From Pseudomonadota bacterium (GTDB taxonomy: Bacteria; Pseudomonadota; Gammaproteobacteria; Burkholderiales; Burkholderiaceae_B): a stretch of DNA of 64,000 bases. Location of the stretch: assembly GCA_023389155.1 (NCBI GenBank), contig JAEWEV010000015.1, positions 62,001 through 126,000 on the forward strand, given 5' to 3'. The first letter of the stretch is position 1, and every line of letters starts with the position of its first letter. Both the position numbers and the translations under genes were made by a program. A model generated the notes under the pieces. It saw only the letters and a list, made by a program, of their open reading frames with translations, was not told the origin of the DNA and made no database searches. Positions 53,406 through 61,638 of the stretch are shown here, piece by piece.

Positions 53406-53690
53406 TCAGCGGCCGTCACGATAATCACCCGCATGACGTTCGGCGTACTCCGGGTCGGACGTGGCCTCATAACTGCGTGCATCGGCCCAGGCATTGAGAT
53501 CATCCACGGCGTACATGACGCGCCGTCCGAACTTGCGAAACTTCGGGCCACCGCCAATCACGCGCTGCTTTTCCAGCGTGCGCGGCGACAGACGCAGGTA
53601 GTCGGCGGCTTCGTCGTTGGTGAGGTAACGTTGGGGCTGCGCGGGCGCAGTGGCGGGAACGGCGGCAGGCCGTAAGGGTGCTGGTCGCAT
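53406..53690 (-). CDS. Excisionase-like helix-turn-helix protein
   Basis: A small protein of about 94 residues with a MerR/AlpA-like HTH_17 motif (YLTNDEAADYLRLSPRTLEK, then RKFGRRVMYAVDDLNAWADA). Such proteins act as excisionases or regulators. The start at 53690 is preferred because a strong GGAGG sits 8 bases upstream; an in-frame ATG at 53705 lies on that ribosome site. It precedes repA in the same operon and follows the DUF2285 gene. Confidence 0.85.
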   Translation of the reverse strand: MRPAPLRPAAVPATAPAQPQRYLTNDEAADYLRLSPRTLEKQRVIGGGPKFRKFGRRVMYAVDDLNAWADARSYEATSDPEYAERHAGDYRDGR

Positions 53691-53773
53691 GGGGTGAGCC
53701 TCCATCGGTTGAGAGCGCCCGGCCACATAGCGGGGCCGGATGCAGACAGTCTCAACCAAGTCGGGCGACCTGC

Positions 53774-54568
53774 TCAGGGACGTTTTGCAAGTGGTGAAGA
53801 ACGTCCCTGCACCGGCGCGGGAAGCTGTGCCAGGCGGCGGTAGCCACCACGCATCAGCGTGTCGCCCCGGCGCACCAGGCGCCGCATGCGGGCACGCAAC
53901 GCGCCATCAGCATGCCAATCGCGGGCCACTGCCTTGGAACCAAACAGCCCTTCGGCGATGTCGCGCAATGAGGCACCCGCCAGGGTGGCATCGAGCGCCT
54001 GCAAGGTGTGCAGCTCCTGCAGGGCCGACAAGGCGGGCCGGGGCCGCACGACGGCAATGGGAATGGCGCCGCTCTCCAGGGCCAGCTTGCTCATTTCCAG
54101 CGTGAGCGCTTGTGCGTGCGCCAGAAGGTCGGCGCCGGCGCGCACGGCATAGACATAGGCCATGCCGTCGGCCAGACCAGGGGCGAGCGCAAGCCGCAGG
54201 CAGCCACCCGGCCAGCGCACCCGCAGCACCAGGCGCACGCCGTCGTGCATCAGGAATTTGTCTCCGGGGATGGGCCAGAGCGCGAACCGCTCAGCATCCG
54301 GCATGGGGTCGGCGTCCGGGTAAAGATGAACGCCATAAGAGTCGGGGAACCAAATAGGATGCGCGTCACGCGCATCCAGGGTGGGGTCTTCCAGCAGACG
54401 CAAGCCCCAATTTTGCGCCGCGTCTGGCCGCTGAAGACGATGCAACCAGTCGTGCCTGTACTCGGGATGACGGCGCAGGTATTCCCAGGCCAGTGCCGGG
54501 CCATCCAGATGCAGAACGTAGAGATACGCAGCAACCGGATGCCAGTGCTTGAGGCGCAAATCGACCAT
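53774..54568 (-). CDS. DUF2285-family ICE protein
   Basis: A 264-residue protein of the DUF2285 type typical of Tn4371-like ICEs. The N-terminal part (WHPVAAYLYVLHLDGPALAW, then EYLRRHPEYRHDWLHRLQ) is the usual leader module, and the C-terminal DUF2285 domain ends in GASLRDIAEGLFGSKAVARD, a helical DNA-binding-like element. It is thought to be regulatory; evidence here is position and similarity only. About 370 bases without a gene lie upstream. Confidence 0.85.
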   Translation of the reverse strand: MVDLRLKHWHPVAAYLYVLHLDGPALAWEYLRRHPEYRHDWLHRLQRPDAAQNWGLRLLEDPTLDARDAHPIWFPDSYGVHLYPDADPMPDAERFALWPIPGDKFLMHDGVRLVLRVRWPGGCLRLALAPGLADGMAYVYAVRAGADLLAHAQALTLEMSKLALESGAIPIAVVRPRPALSALQELHTLQALDATLAGASLRDIAEGLFGSKAVARDWHADGALRARMRRLVRRGDTLMRGGYRRLAQLPAPVQGRSSPLAKRP

Positions 54569-54940
54569 AAGGCAACCCCCCTTTCATCCAGCGGGGCCAC
54601 CTCATCGCAAAATGCACACAACGCAGTTTCAATACGTTAATACCTGAATACCAATCGCATCAAATGAAACTGAAAATATCAAGCCCGATTGCGTCTTAAC
54701 CGTTGCGCTGACAATCAGAATGCGACGATGGCTCCGTTGAAAAATCAGCAATCAGCGTCTATCACCCTGCCGCATATCCCGCAAAAGATCATGACTCTTT
54801 AAGTCTGGGCCGTCGCGTATTTGTGCAAGGCCCATGATTCAGACTCTGCTGGTCTTGACTATGACTGAAATAGTCTCAATACGCCTTGATTAGATGGACT
54901 GCGTGGGATGGACTGCGCGCTTTGATCGCAGTCATCGGTT
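54569..54940. other. Intergenic region upstream of the DUF2285 gene
   Basis: About 370 bases, AT-richer than its neighbours, without a supported gene. It holds a short tandem GATGGACTGCG duplication near 54,893-54,920 and presumably the promoter for the DUF2285-to-relaxase gene series. No terminator was recognised. Confidence 0.4.
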
Positions 54941-55291
54941 TCAATCCGTGATCGAACCGTTTTCTTGCGCCAGGCGCACATATTCCGATAACGGGCGCAC
55001 CGCCTGGAAATAGCGGTCACGCATTACGGGCTGCTTGCGCGGGCCGACGATAGCCGCCAAGGCGGAAAGCTGCACTGTTCCCAGCTCCGGCATGCCTATC
55101 CCCAGGTCGATCAGCCCATAGGCCGTATCGCCGTCTTGGGGATCAAGGCAGGCCAGCAGCCAGGTCGCATGAGCATCTGGCGTGAAAATCCGCACCACAG
55201 GCAGCGGGTCAATGCTCTGGCCTGCGGCGCGAGCCTGCCCGTGGGCAAGCAATTGTGCGCGTTCGTCGTCGGTGATGAGTGGTTGGTTCAC
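54941..55291 (-). CDS. DUF2958-family ICE protein
   Basis: A DUF2958 protein of about 116 residues. Diagnostic segments are LITDDERAQLLAHGQARAAG, then LPVVRIFTPDAHATWLLACL, GLIDLGIGMPELGTVQLSAL and RDRYFQAVRPLSEYVRLAQE. The GTG at 55291 (VNQPLITDDE) is the most likely start; the frame is open 55 more codons upstream, but those residues are not family-like. DUF2958 proteins are common ICE and plasmid accessories of unknown function. It is divergent from the XRE regulator. Confidence 0.8.
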   Translation of the reverse strand: MNQPLITDDERAQLLAHGQARAAGQSIDPLPVVRIFTPDAHATWLLACLDPQDGDTAYGLIDLGIGMPELGTVQLSALAAIVGPRKQPVMRDRYFQAVRPLSEYVRLAQENGSITD

Positions 55292-55555
55292 GTTTACTCT
55301 GCCAAAGCGTAAAGCCGCCGATCTGTCTTTGTGCGTTCGTGCAAAGACCCGAAAGCGGTTAATCCCAAATCCGTAAAAGCGGGCAATCGTAATGCCGTTT
55401 GTGCGCAAGCCATGAAAAGTACGATTGTGGTTCTCCGCTTTTAAGGGAATCCACACTTACAGATTTCATTAATCACACAAGAAAAAGACGAAATCCCGAT
55501 GAATGAGTTAAAGATAACGTGGTTTTAATTGTGCCGCTGAAACACGCTTCTGTCT

Positions 55556-55846
55556 ATGCAGAAGCGACCCGTACAGCGCGGCCGGCCACCCGGCGCCACC
55601 ACCTTTGATGCCGAACTGGCCCAGGCCTTCGGCAGTGCGGTGCGTGCGCTGCGCACGGAACGCGGCATTGCCCAGGAAATGCTGGCGAACCTCGCGGGCA
55701 TCGAACGCTCGCACCTGGGCAAGATTGAGCGCGGCGAGCACATGCCCACGCTGGCGATTATCTTCAAGATCGCCGAAGCGCTGGAATGTAGCACGGCAGT
55801 GCTCATGACCCAGACAGAAACCCAGCTTACCGAAGGTAAGGTTTAA
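55556..55846 (+). CDS. XRE-family helix-turn-helix regulator
   Basis: A 96-residue protein with a Cro/CI-type HTH (FGSAVRALRTERGIAQEMLA, then NLAGIERSHLGKIERGEHMP). It is the only rightward gene in the regulatory half of the ICE: divergent from DUF2958 and convergent with DUF736. Such an arrangement fits a repressor controlling the adjacent leftward promoters. The upstream ribosome site is weak. A double hairpin follows its stop. Confidence 0.88.
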   Translation: MQKRPVQRGRPPGATTFDAELAQAFGSAVRALRTERGIAQEMLANLAGIERSHLGKIERGEHMPTLAIIFKIAEALECSTAVLMTQTETQLTEGKV

Positions 55847-55893
55847 CCATAAGGCCTGTGGGGGCTGTGCCGCCATAGGCCTTTGAGTGGATA

Positions 55894-55920
55894 CGCCCCG
55901 CCAAAAGGCGGGGCGTAGGG
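55894..55920. terminator. GC-rich hairpin between the XRE and DUF736 genes
   Basis: CGCCCCGCC-AAAA-GGCGGGGCG, a perfect nine-base-pair stem, between convergent genes. A second, weaker stem (AAGGCCT...AGGCCTT, about 55,851-55,883) lies just before it. No T run, so termination is probable but not certain. Confidence 0.5.
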
Positions 55921-55931
55921 CTTTAAGCCGT

Positions 55932-56237
55932 TTACGGCTTGCTGCGCGTCCACAGCAGGTCATGCGTGCCGTCCTCGCCTTCGATCAGGCGAGCATAGAC
56001 GGTGGCCGCGAATGAGGGGTCATCCAGCGTCACCGACAGGTATTCCCGCCCGGCCTCGCTGGTTTTCTTCCACGCCGCGCCGATGTCATTGCCTGCGGCC
56101 TGCAGGCGGAAGTCGGGGGCTTTGCCGTTTTCGCCCTTGTCGTTGGCGACCAGCTTGACCTTGACGTTAAGCGTCAGGGTGCGCAAGGTGCCGGTGTAGC
56201 CGTTGGTATCTGCGGTGAAGGTGCCGATGGTAGCCAT
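55932..56237 (-). CDS. DUF736-family ICE protein
   Basis: A 101-residue DUF736 protein: MATIGTFTADTNGYTGTLRT, then LNVKVKLVANDKGENGKAPD, FRLQAAGNDIGAAWKKTSEA and GREYLSVTLDDPSFAATVYA. The small beta-rich fold resembles a single-strand DNA-binding or OB-like protein in predictions, but no function is established. It is a hallmark of Tn4371-like and related ICEs. A 630-base leader without genes lies upstream. Confidence 0.92.
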   Translation of the reverse strand: MATIGTFTADTNGYTGTLRTLTLNVKVKLVANDKGENGKAPDFRLQAAGNDIGAAWKKTSEAGREYLSVTLDDPSFAATVYARLIEGEDGTHDLLWTRSKP

Positions 56238-56873
56238 GGTGATACTCCTTTCAGGAATTCAAGGTCGCGCCAGTGCGTCCTTGTTGTGATCCGGTCGGCG
56301 GGGGTGGGCGGGCCGCACCGCACCAGCGGCCGTAACAGCGTGGAGGGCCGGGAAGCGCAAACAATTTGTCCCGCGAGGAATGCGCGCAGCGCAGGGGAAA
56401 TTGTTTGTGCTGGACGGTTGCGGCCCATCAGCCCAAGGCTTGCCGTCCCCCGCCAGGATTCACGACAAGACAAGGACGTACAGGCCGACCGTTCTGCAAG
56501 GAGAGATGGCGAACTCGATTTCGCCGTAGATACGCTCGACCGGCAAGCACCCTGATGCGTGCAAGAACCAGGCTGCCGATGTTGGGCGAAAAACTCCCCG
56601 CCGCACGCTGCGGCGCTGCCTTTGAAAGCGCGGTGTGGAAGCTCCATAAACCAGGCTGGGCGGCATGTTGGTGAACCGCCCCTCGTGATGTCCAGACAAA
56701 CAACCGCCAGCATCGAGGACGGCACGCTTGCGTGCAACCTGCGCCAGCAAGCCCAGGCGTAGTCTTACCCGCACCGCCTGTGGCGGGGCACCATATAGAA
56801 GAAGCCGCAAGCACTTGAGCCTGCTTATCTGACAACCGCACAGGACATAACGCCCTGTGCGGTTGTCGGGGCT
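56238..56873. other. Long gene-free region with inverted repeats
   Basis: About 635 bases. Open frames on both strands look non-coding, as expected from high GC. A 13-bp inverted repeat (GCGCAAACAATTT at 56,355-56,367 and AAATTGTTTGTGC at 56,398-56,410, one mismatch) surrounds 30 bases. A 14-bp perfect hairpin (GACAACCGCACAGG/CCTGTGCGGTTGTC, 56,831-56,867) lies directly after the RadC-like gene. These suggest a structured leader or regulatory region. Confidence 0.5.
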
Positions 56874-57401
56874 TTATATCTGCCCCAGCTCTGCCAGTGA
56901 GGCCGTGCTGGCCGCCGTCACGATGACATGATCGAGCAACCGTACATCTATCAGCGCCAGCGCATTTTTCAGATGCTTGGTCAGGTTCAGGTCCGCGATA
57001 CTTGGCTCGGTTGAACCCGACGGATGGTTATGCGCCATGATGAGCGCGGCCGCGTTCAAGCGCAGCGCCGTTTTGACGATCTCGCGAGGATAGACGCTGG
57101 CCTGGCTCAACGTCCCCGGACCCTGCTCGATATAGCGAATCGGCTTGAAACGTGAGTCCAGATACAAGAAGGCAGCACATTCGTGTCCCAGCCCGGCCAG
57201 CTTGGCCTGAAAAAACTGCTTCACCTTGGTCGGCTGATCGACCGCCGAAGTTTGGGAAACCAGACTTTCCGCAGCGGTACGGCCCGCCGCCAGAATCTGC
57301 TCGTCGCTGGCCAGCTTGTAGCGGCCACTGGGACTGCGTACATACAGGGTACATGTCTCGTCCATGTTGTCATAGCTCAGTGCGGCGATGGTGTTGTTCA
57401 T
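56874..57401 (-). CDS. RadC-like JAB-domain protein
   Basis: A 175-residue RadC-family protein with the JAMM metal motif AHNHPSGSTEPSIAD (about residues 122-136). LDSRFKPIRYIEQGPGTLSQ and SVYPREIVKTALRLNAAALI precede it. Only the C-terminal MPN/JAB-type domain is present, with no HhH domain, as in the short RadC proteins of mobile elements. Despite the name, a DNA repair role is not established. A strong hairpin follows at 56,831-56,867. Confidence 0.9.
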   Translation of the reverse strand: MNNTIAALSYDNMDETCTLYVRSPSGRYKLASDEQILAAGRTAAESLVSQTSAVDQPTKVKQFFQAKLAGLGHECAAFLYLDSRFKPIRYIEQGPGTLSQASVYPREIVKTALRLNAAALIMAHNHPSGSTEPSIADLNLTKHLKNALALIDVRLLDHVIVTAASTASLAELGQI

Positions 57402-58121
57402 GATGCGCTCCAGTGTTCAGGGCGGGATTGCCCGGAACCCGAAGGTATGGCGCAGCGCAGGTTTCAAGGGTCGAAGACGGCCAGCGGCCGCAAGCGGTGC
57501 CCACGGCGACGCGCCGCCCTTTAAACCGAGACCGGCATGACACAATGACCGGAAGCAAAACAGCCCCCACCGTGTCACTGGGGTTTGCGTTGGAATCCTC
57601 TGCGTAAAGCGCAGCCAGACTTGAATCGTTGCGCATCGCGCAGCCGGCAAACGAATGTGCGCAGCGCCGCAGACGCAAAGGCGTGAGGGATTGAAGCCTA
57701 ATGGCCGTGACGACAACGTCGGCACGGGGCGCAGCCCGAAAGCCCGGCGGCGCTCGCGCCGACACGCTCAGGCTTATCCACAGATTCTGTGCGCAAGCCT
57801 GTGCATAAAAGATGAAGACTTTATGACAGCCCTTGTCATTCCGTGCTTTGCGCCTGGATGGGCTGCGATTTGTCCAGCGCAGCGATGGCCGTCCGTCCCC
57901 TGGCGCTTGTCTCACATGCTCCGGTCGCCGCTGCCCCTCCGAAGCGGCGACCGGCTGATTTGGCTTTTTGCCTTGGTTGTTGTCACCGGGCGCGGCGATG
58001 CAGCGCCCGGATTTTTGACCACCGGCCCCAATGACGCAACGGCGTTGGGGACGGTGAGATCTGAACCAATGACAACAGCCAGCGCCCCGGCTGGAACCGG
58101 GGCGCTGGCCTAGCTTCAAGA
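57402..58121. other. Gene-free region with strong hairpins
   Basis: About 720 bases with no convincing gene on either strand. Two hairpins stand out: CCGGGCGC...GCGCCCGG-ATTTTTG (57,986-58,017), oriented as a + strand terminator, and a 13-bp perfect stem GCCAGCGCCCCGG...CCGGGGCGCTGGC (58,078-58,109) just after the parB stop. A rightward transcript ending at the first is possible but not shown. Confidence 0.45.
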
Positions 58122-60146
58122 TTATACGGCTACTGCATCAGTCGGTTCAGTGGGTGTGTCGGCATCCTCGGCGGTTGCTTCGTCTTCCTCTGCCGCCGTG
58201 TCCTGCGGGCTTTCCACCCGGAAAATACCGGGCATCCACCCCGTACCGGCCACCAGTCGTTCCGCTTCGCTGGCAATGTCAGCTTTCTTGAGCTTCGCCA
58301 GCCGGGAAACGTGGTCAGGTGCGAACTCTCCCACGGCATCCAGAATCATGGCTTTGGAAATGTGCAGGAAATAGCTTTCGGCAGTCGGCTGCCACCATAC
58401 CGCCATATCCAGCCCCACGGCCTGCGCCAGTTTCTCGCCCGGTTGCTGTGCCGTAGCGCGAGGCGTGACAACATCCACGCTTGCCGCCGCGCACACCGCC
58501 AGCAGCCGCACCAGTTCATCTTGCGGCTTTGCTAACAAGACGGCAAACAGATCGGGGCTGTCTATCGGCAACGCCTTGCCTATGACTTTTTGCTGTTCGA
58601 CCAGCGCCATGGCGGCGGGCGATTCCGGCCAGTCCGGGGCCATACTTTCCAGCCGGTCTTGCACGGTCAACCGTATTTCCAGCGGCAAACTGTCACGATA
58701 GTAATAACCCTTTTGCAAGACTGTCTGCACCATGCCATGCACCACAGCAGCCAGGGCGGCGTGTGGATTCCGCGCCAGCTCGATTTGCAGCGCGGCGGTG
58801 CGGTGGGCGCTCAAGCGTTGCGCCAGCCGGTCGGACAGGGAAGCGGCCTTGGGCTGCTCCTTGTCCTCGCCATCGCTGTTTGCATCATCCTCGCCACTGA
58901 ATCCCTGCCGCAATCGCTCCAAGGTACGCAACGCCTTCGCTTCGGCTTCACGCATCAGGCCACGATGCACGACAATCTGACCTTGCCGGTCAAGGGTGAC
59001 AATGGCACCAGCGGCGGCTTTGACGTTCGGAGCGTAATCCAGCAAGCGATCTTCCAGCGCCTGCAATTGTTCGCCCAGGCTATCGCCTTCGGCCTGCAAG
59101 GCGTCGGCCTTGTCCTCGTCGTCATCTTCCAATGCAGCATCAATCGCTTCCCCAATGGCCTGCATCTTGGTTTCCAGCTTGTCCATGCGGTCGGCCTCCC
59201 GCTTGGTGGGATTGCGCCGCTCACGCGGGGCGCGTTGGAAGGCTTGCAGATCGGCATAGGTGGCGGCGGGCGTGGCATCCACCCATGCCCACCCCTCGGC
59301 CTTCACGGTGGCCGCGTGTTCGTCCAGCTTTTGGCGTACCAGCGTTTCCAACAGCGCCGCATCGGTGACATACACGCCGCTATCGTCTTGTGCGAACAAA
59401 TCACGGCGAATGCCGCCGCCTGCGGCTTCGTAGGCGTCCAGCCCGACGAAACGCACCAGCGCATGGCCTGCGTCAATCTCCCGCTCGGTCAGCCGGTCAC
59501 GCAAGGCGTGTGGGCTGCGCTGCCATTCGGGGGCGTCATAGAATGCGGCTTCCTGCGCCGCGTGGTCATCCGTGATGGCGAGCGCCATTAACTGTTCAAG
59601 GGTGACGGCATCGGCACGATAATCGGCCAGCAGACGCCGCGAGACATTCGCCAGCTTCATACGGCGCTGCACCACCAGCGGGGTCACACTGAAATCAGCC
59701 GCGATGTCTTCGATGGGTCGTCCCTCGGCCACCAGTGCGGCGAACGCTTCAAACTGGTCTGCGGGGTGCATGGCTTCACGCTGCACGTTTTCCGTCAGGC
59801 TGACAGTGCGGGCGCTGGCGTCGGCCACCAGCAGGCACGGCACCGCCCAATCCTTCGGAATACGGCGGGTCTTTGCCAGCAGCTTGAGCGCGTCAAGCCT
59901 GCGGCCACCGGCCACGACTTCGTAATGCTCGCCGTCTCGAGCGAGAATGACGGTCAGGTTTTGCAGCAGCCCCACGCGGGCGATACTCTCGGCCAGGGCA
60001 TCAATAGACTGTTTGATTTTGCGTACATTGCGCTTGGAAGCGCGAAGCTGCGATAGTGGCACGACAATCCGGTTTTGCGCCGGGGCGGCGACTTCCTGCG
60101 TAGCGGTGTCGATGGCTTGGGTTTCGGTTTGATGGATCGCGTTCAT
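58122..60146 (-). CDS. parB: ParB/RepB/Spo0J-family partition protein (large ICE type)
   Basis: A 674-residue ParB-like protein. The ParB N domain (VVPLSQLRASKRNVRKIKQS, then AESIARVGLLQNLTVI, GEHYEVVAGGRRLDALKLLA and VSLTENVQREAMHPADQFEA) occupies about residues 25-130. The KorB-like HTH follows (IEDIAADFSVTPLVVQRRMK). A long C-terminal half rich in D and E is specific to ICE and plasmid versions. MNAIHQTETQ at 60146 follows a strong AAGGAG; the frame extends 40 codons upstream without homology. It is distant from parA, so it may have a plasmid-type regulatory role. Confidence 0.93.
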   Translation of the reverse strand: MNAIHQTETQAIDTATQEVAAPAQNRIVVPLSQLRASKRNVRKIKQSIDALAESIARVGLLQNLTVILARDGEHYEVVAGGRRLDALKLLAKTRRIPKDWAVPCLLVADASARTVSLTENVQREAMHPADQFEAFAALVAEGRPIEDIAADFSVTPLVVQRRMKLANVSRRLLADYRADAVTLEQLMALAITDDHAAQEAAFYDAPEWQRSPHALRDRLTEREIDAGHALVRFVGLDAYEAAGGGIRRDLFAQDDSGVYVTDAALLETLVRQKLDEHAATVKAEGWAWVDATPAATYADLQAFQRAPRERRNPTKREADRMDKLETKMQAIGEAIDAALEDDDEDKADALQAEGDSLGEQLQALEDRLLDYAPNVKAAAGAIVTLDRQGQIVVHRGLMREAEAKALRTLERLRQGFSGEDDANSDGEDKEQPKAASLSDRLAQRLSAHRTAALQIELARNPHAALAAVVHGMVQTVLQKGYYYRDSLPLEIRLTVQDRLESMAPDWPESPAAMALVEQQKVIGKALPIDSPDLFAVLLAKPQDELVRLLAVCAAASVDVVTPRATAQQPGEKLAQAVGLDMAVWWQPTAESYFLHISKAMILDAVGEFAPDHVSRLAKLKKADIASEAERLVAGTGWMPGIFRVESPQDTAAEEDEATAEDADTPTEPTDAVAV

Positions 60147-60226
60147 GGTGAAAACTCCTTGAGGTTTTACATTGCAGCCATGAAAAGCGCGGCAAGGGTG
60201 GCTGCCTGCCCCTGCCGCGCAAGGGG

Positions 60227-61051
60227 TCAGGCTTTCAACTGACGCATACCCTCGGCCAGCAGCCACAGAGAACGATTCAGGCGAATGTCGGAATCAATGC
60301 CTTGCACCGCTCGGGTGCTTTGGCGGCGACCGTTGGCGCTACGACCACGCAAACCGCCTTTAATCAAGTTCTCTTGCAGGCGATTGAAGGTCATCCACAA
60401 ATCGGGGCGGCGGTCATCAAACCGGCGCGGCATCAGAATCTGGCTTTCCGTGATGGGCGCGGGCTTGTCGGGGTCGTCGTATTTCAAGGCCAGCGCGGCG
60501 CGGGCGAAAACTTCCGCTTCGCCTTCGTCCAGCGTGATGGCTTGCATGGCTTCACGGGATTCCTGCACGCGCTCGAAACCGTCCAACACTTCATAAGCGC
60601 CTTCGATGACCTGCCCGGTAATATCGCCCTTATGGGGGATGCGAACATCGGCCACGGTGTCGCCGCACACAAGACCATTTGCGCAGACAAAACGAAAGGC
60701 ACCGGCCAACATCTGATAACTGCTCGTGCCATCGTGCGAGTTCAAAAGAATGATTTCATTGGCAATGCTGTCATTCACCTGATTGGCATGGCGTAGCCGA
60801 ATCATGTGTTTGGTGTGTTCGCGCCGGTCTTCGTTGCGTACGCGGGTCTGTGTCACCATGAAAGGTTCAAAACCCTCTTTCCGTAGCTCCGTCAGTACCG
60901 CCGCCGTGGGGATGTAGCTATAGCGTTCTGAACGGCTTTCGTGTGGGGCATCGGCATAAATGGACGGAACCACGGCCCTGATCTGATCGTCCGACAGCGG
61001 GCGGTCGCTGCGCAGCACCGGAGAATGGGAACCGAAGCGGGATGCAAGCAT
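60227..61051 (-). CDS. DUF932-family ICE protein
   Basis: A 274-residue DUF932 protein (phage and plasmid-related). Typical segments are SRFGSHSPVLRSDRPLSDDQ, MIRLRHANQVNDSIANEIIL, LNSHDGTSSYQMLAGAFRFV and CANGLVCGDTVADVRIPHKG. Family members are linked to plasmid and ICE maintenance, but no activity is established. It begins the leftward gene series, followed 80 bases later by parB. Confidence 0.9.
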   Translation of the reverse strand: MLASRFGSHSPVLRSDRPLSDDQIRAVVPSIYADAPHESRSERYSYIPTAAVLTELRKEGFEPFMVTQTRVRNEDRREHTKHMIRLRHANQVNDSIANEIILLNSHDGTSSYQMLAGAFRFVCANGLVCGDTVADVRIPHKGDITGQVIEGAYEVLDGFERVQESREAMQAITLDEGEAEVFARAALALKYDDPDKPAPITESQILMPRRFDDRRPDLWMTFNRLQENLIKGGLRGRSANGRRQSTRAVQGIDSDIRLNRSLWLLAEGMRQLKA

Positions 61052-61638
61052 GGAATTTCTCCTGACAAAGAAAGGGTTTGCTTTTCACCGCACACCGGAT
61101 TCCAAGATTCGAGCCCAACGCTTTTGAGCTGTTGATGTGCGGTCGGCACGAAGAACCCGGTTGGCCTCGTTGCCACCGTCTTTCCTGAGTTCATCGCCCG
61201 CGATGGTCAGGAGCCCACGAACGCGGGCCGTCAAGGAAACAAGCGTCAGGTGGGTGCGGCCCGCAGGCGCAGCCGAGGACACGGCCTGGCGCGCCTTGAC
61301 GGCACGCGGCCACGGGCTACAGTCGCGGACAAGGTGATGAAGTCAGGAAAGATGGTTAAGCAGGCAACGGCCAGATCTTTGGTGTGCAGACTGCACGCAA
61401 GCGCCAGCGCGCAGGCCAGAAGCGGGAAGCCGGGCCGGAGGCGTCAGGGATGTGGAAGGCTGGCGATAGACAGTCCCGTCAGGGATGAGTGATAGCGAAC
61501 CTGGAGCAGCGTGGTGCGCGAAGCGCAGACGCCCTGATTGCCTTATGGGGTGAATTTCAAAGACGATGACACGGCTTGTTTGTTTTTGATACATTCAACA
61601 GCAAGACACTACCTTAAACACTGACTTGGAGTATGGAA
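61052..61638. other. Intergenic region between the DUF932 gene and TrlF
   Basis: About 590 bases with no supported gene. It divides the leftward ICE backbone from the rightward cargo gene and shows a change from GC-rich to AT-rich near 61,550. The promoter for the leftward series and that for the TrlF gene both probably lie here. Confidence 0.4.

Noticed and set aside
52190..53557. A 455-codon open frame on the - strand overlapping repA
   Set aside because: It runs in another frame of the same strand as repA, has an Arg/Cys/Ala-rich shadow composition, and crosses the iteron region. RepA in the other frame has clear family segments.
56286..56841. Overlapping open frames on both strands in the DUF736-RadC interval
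   Set aside because: Composition is dominated by R, P, A and C with no domain or ribosome site. It is expected by chance in GC-rich sequence.
57370..58119. A 249-codon - strand frame overlapping the RadC-like gene start
   Set aside because: It has no recognisable domain, overlaps the RadC start out of frame, and spans hairpins. Non-coding is more likely.
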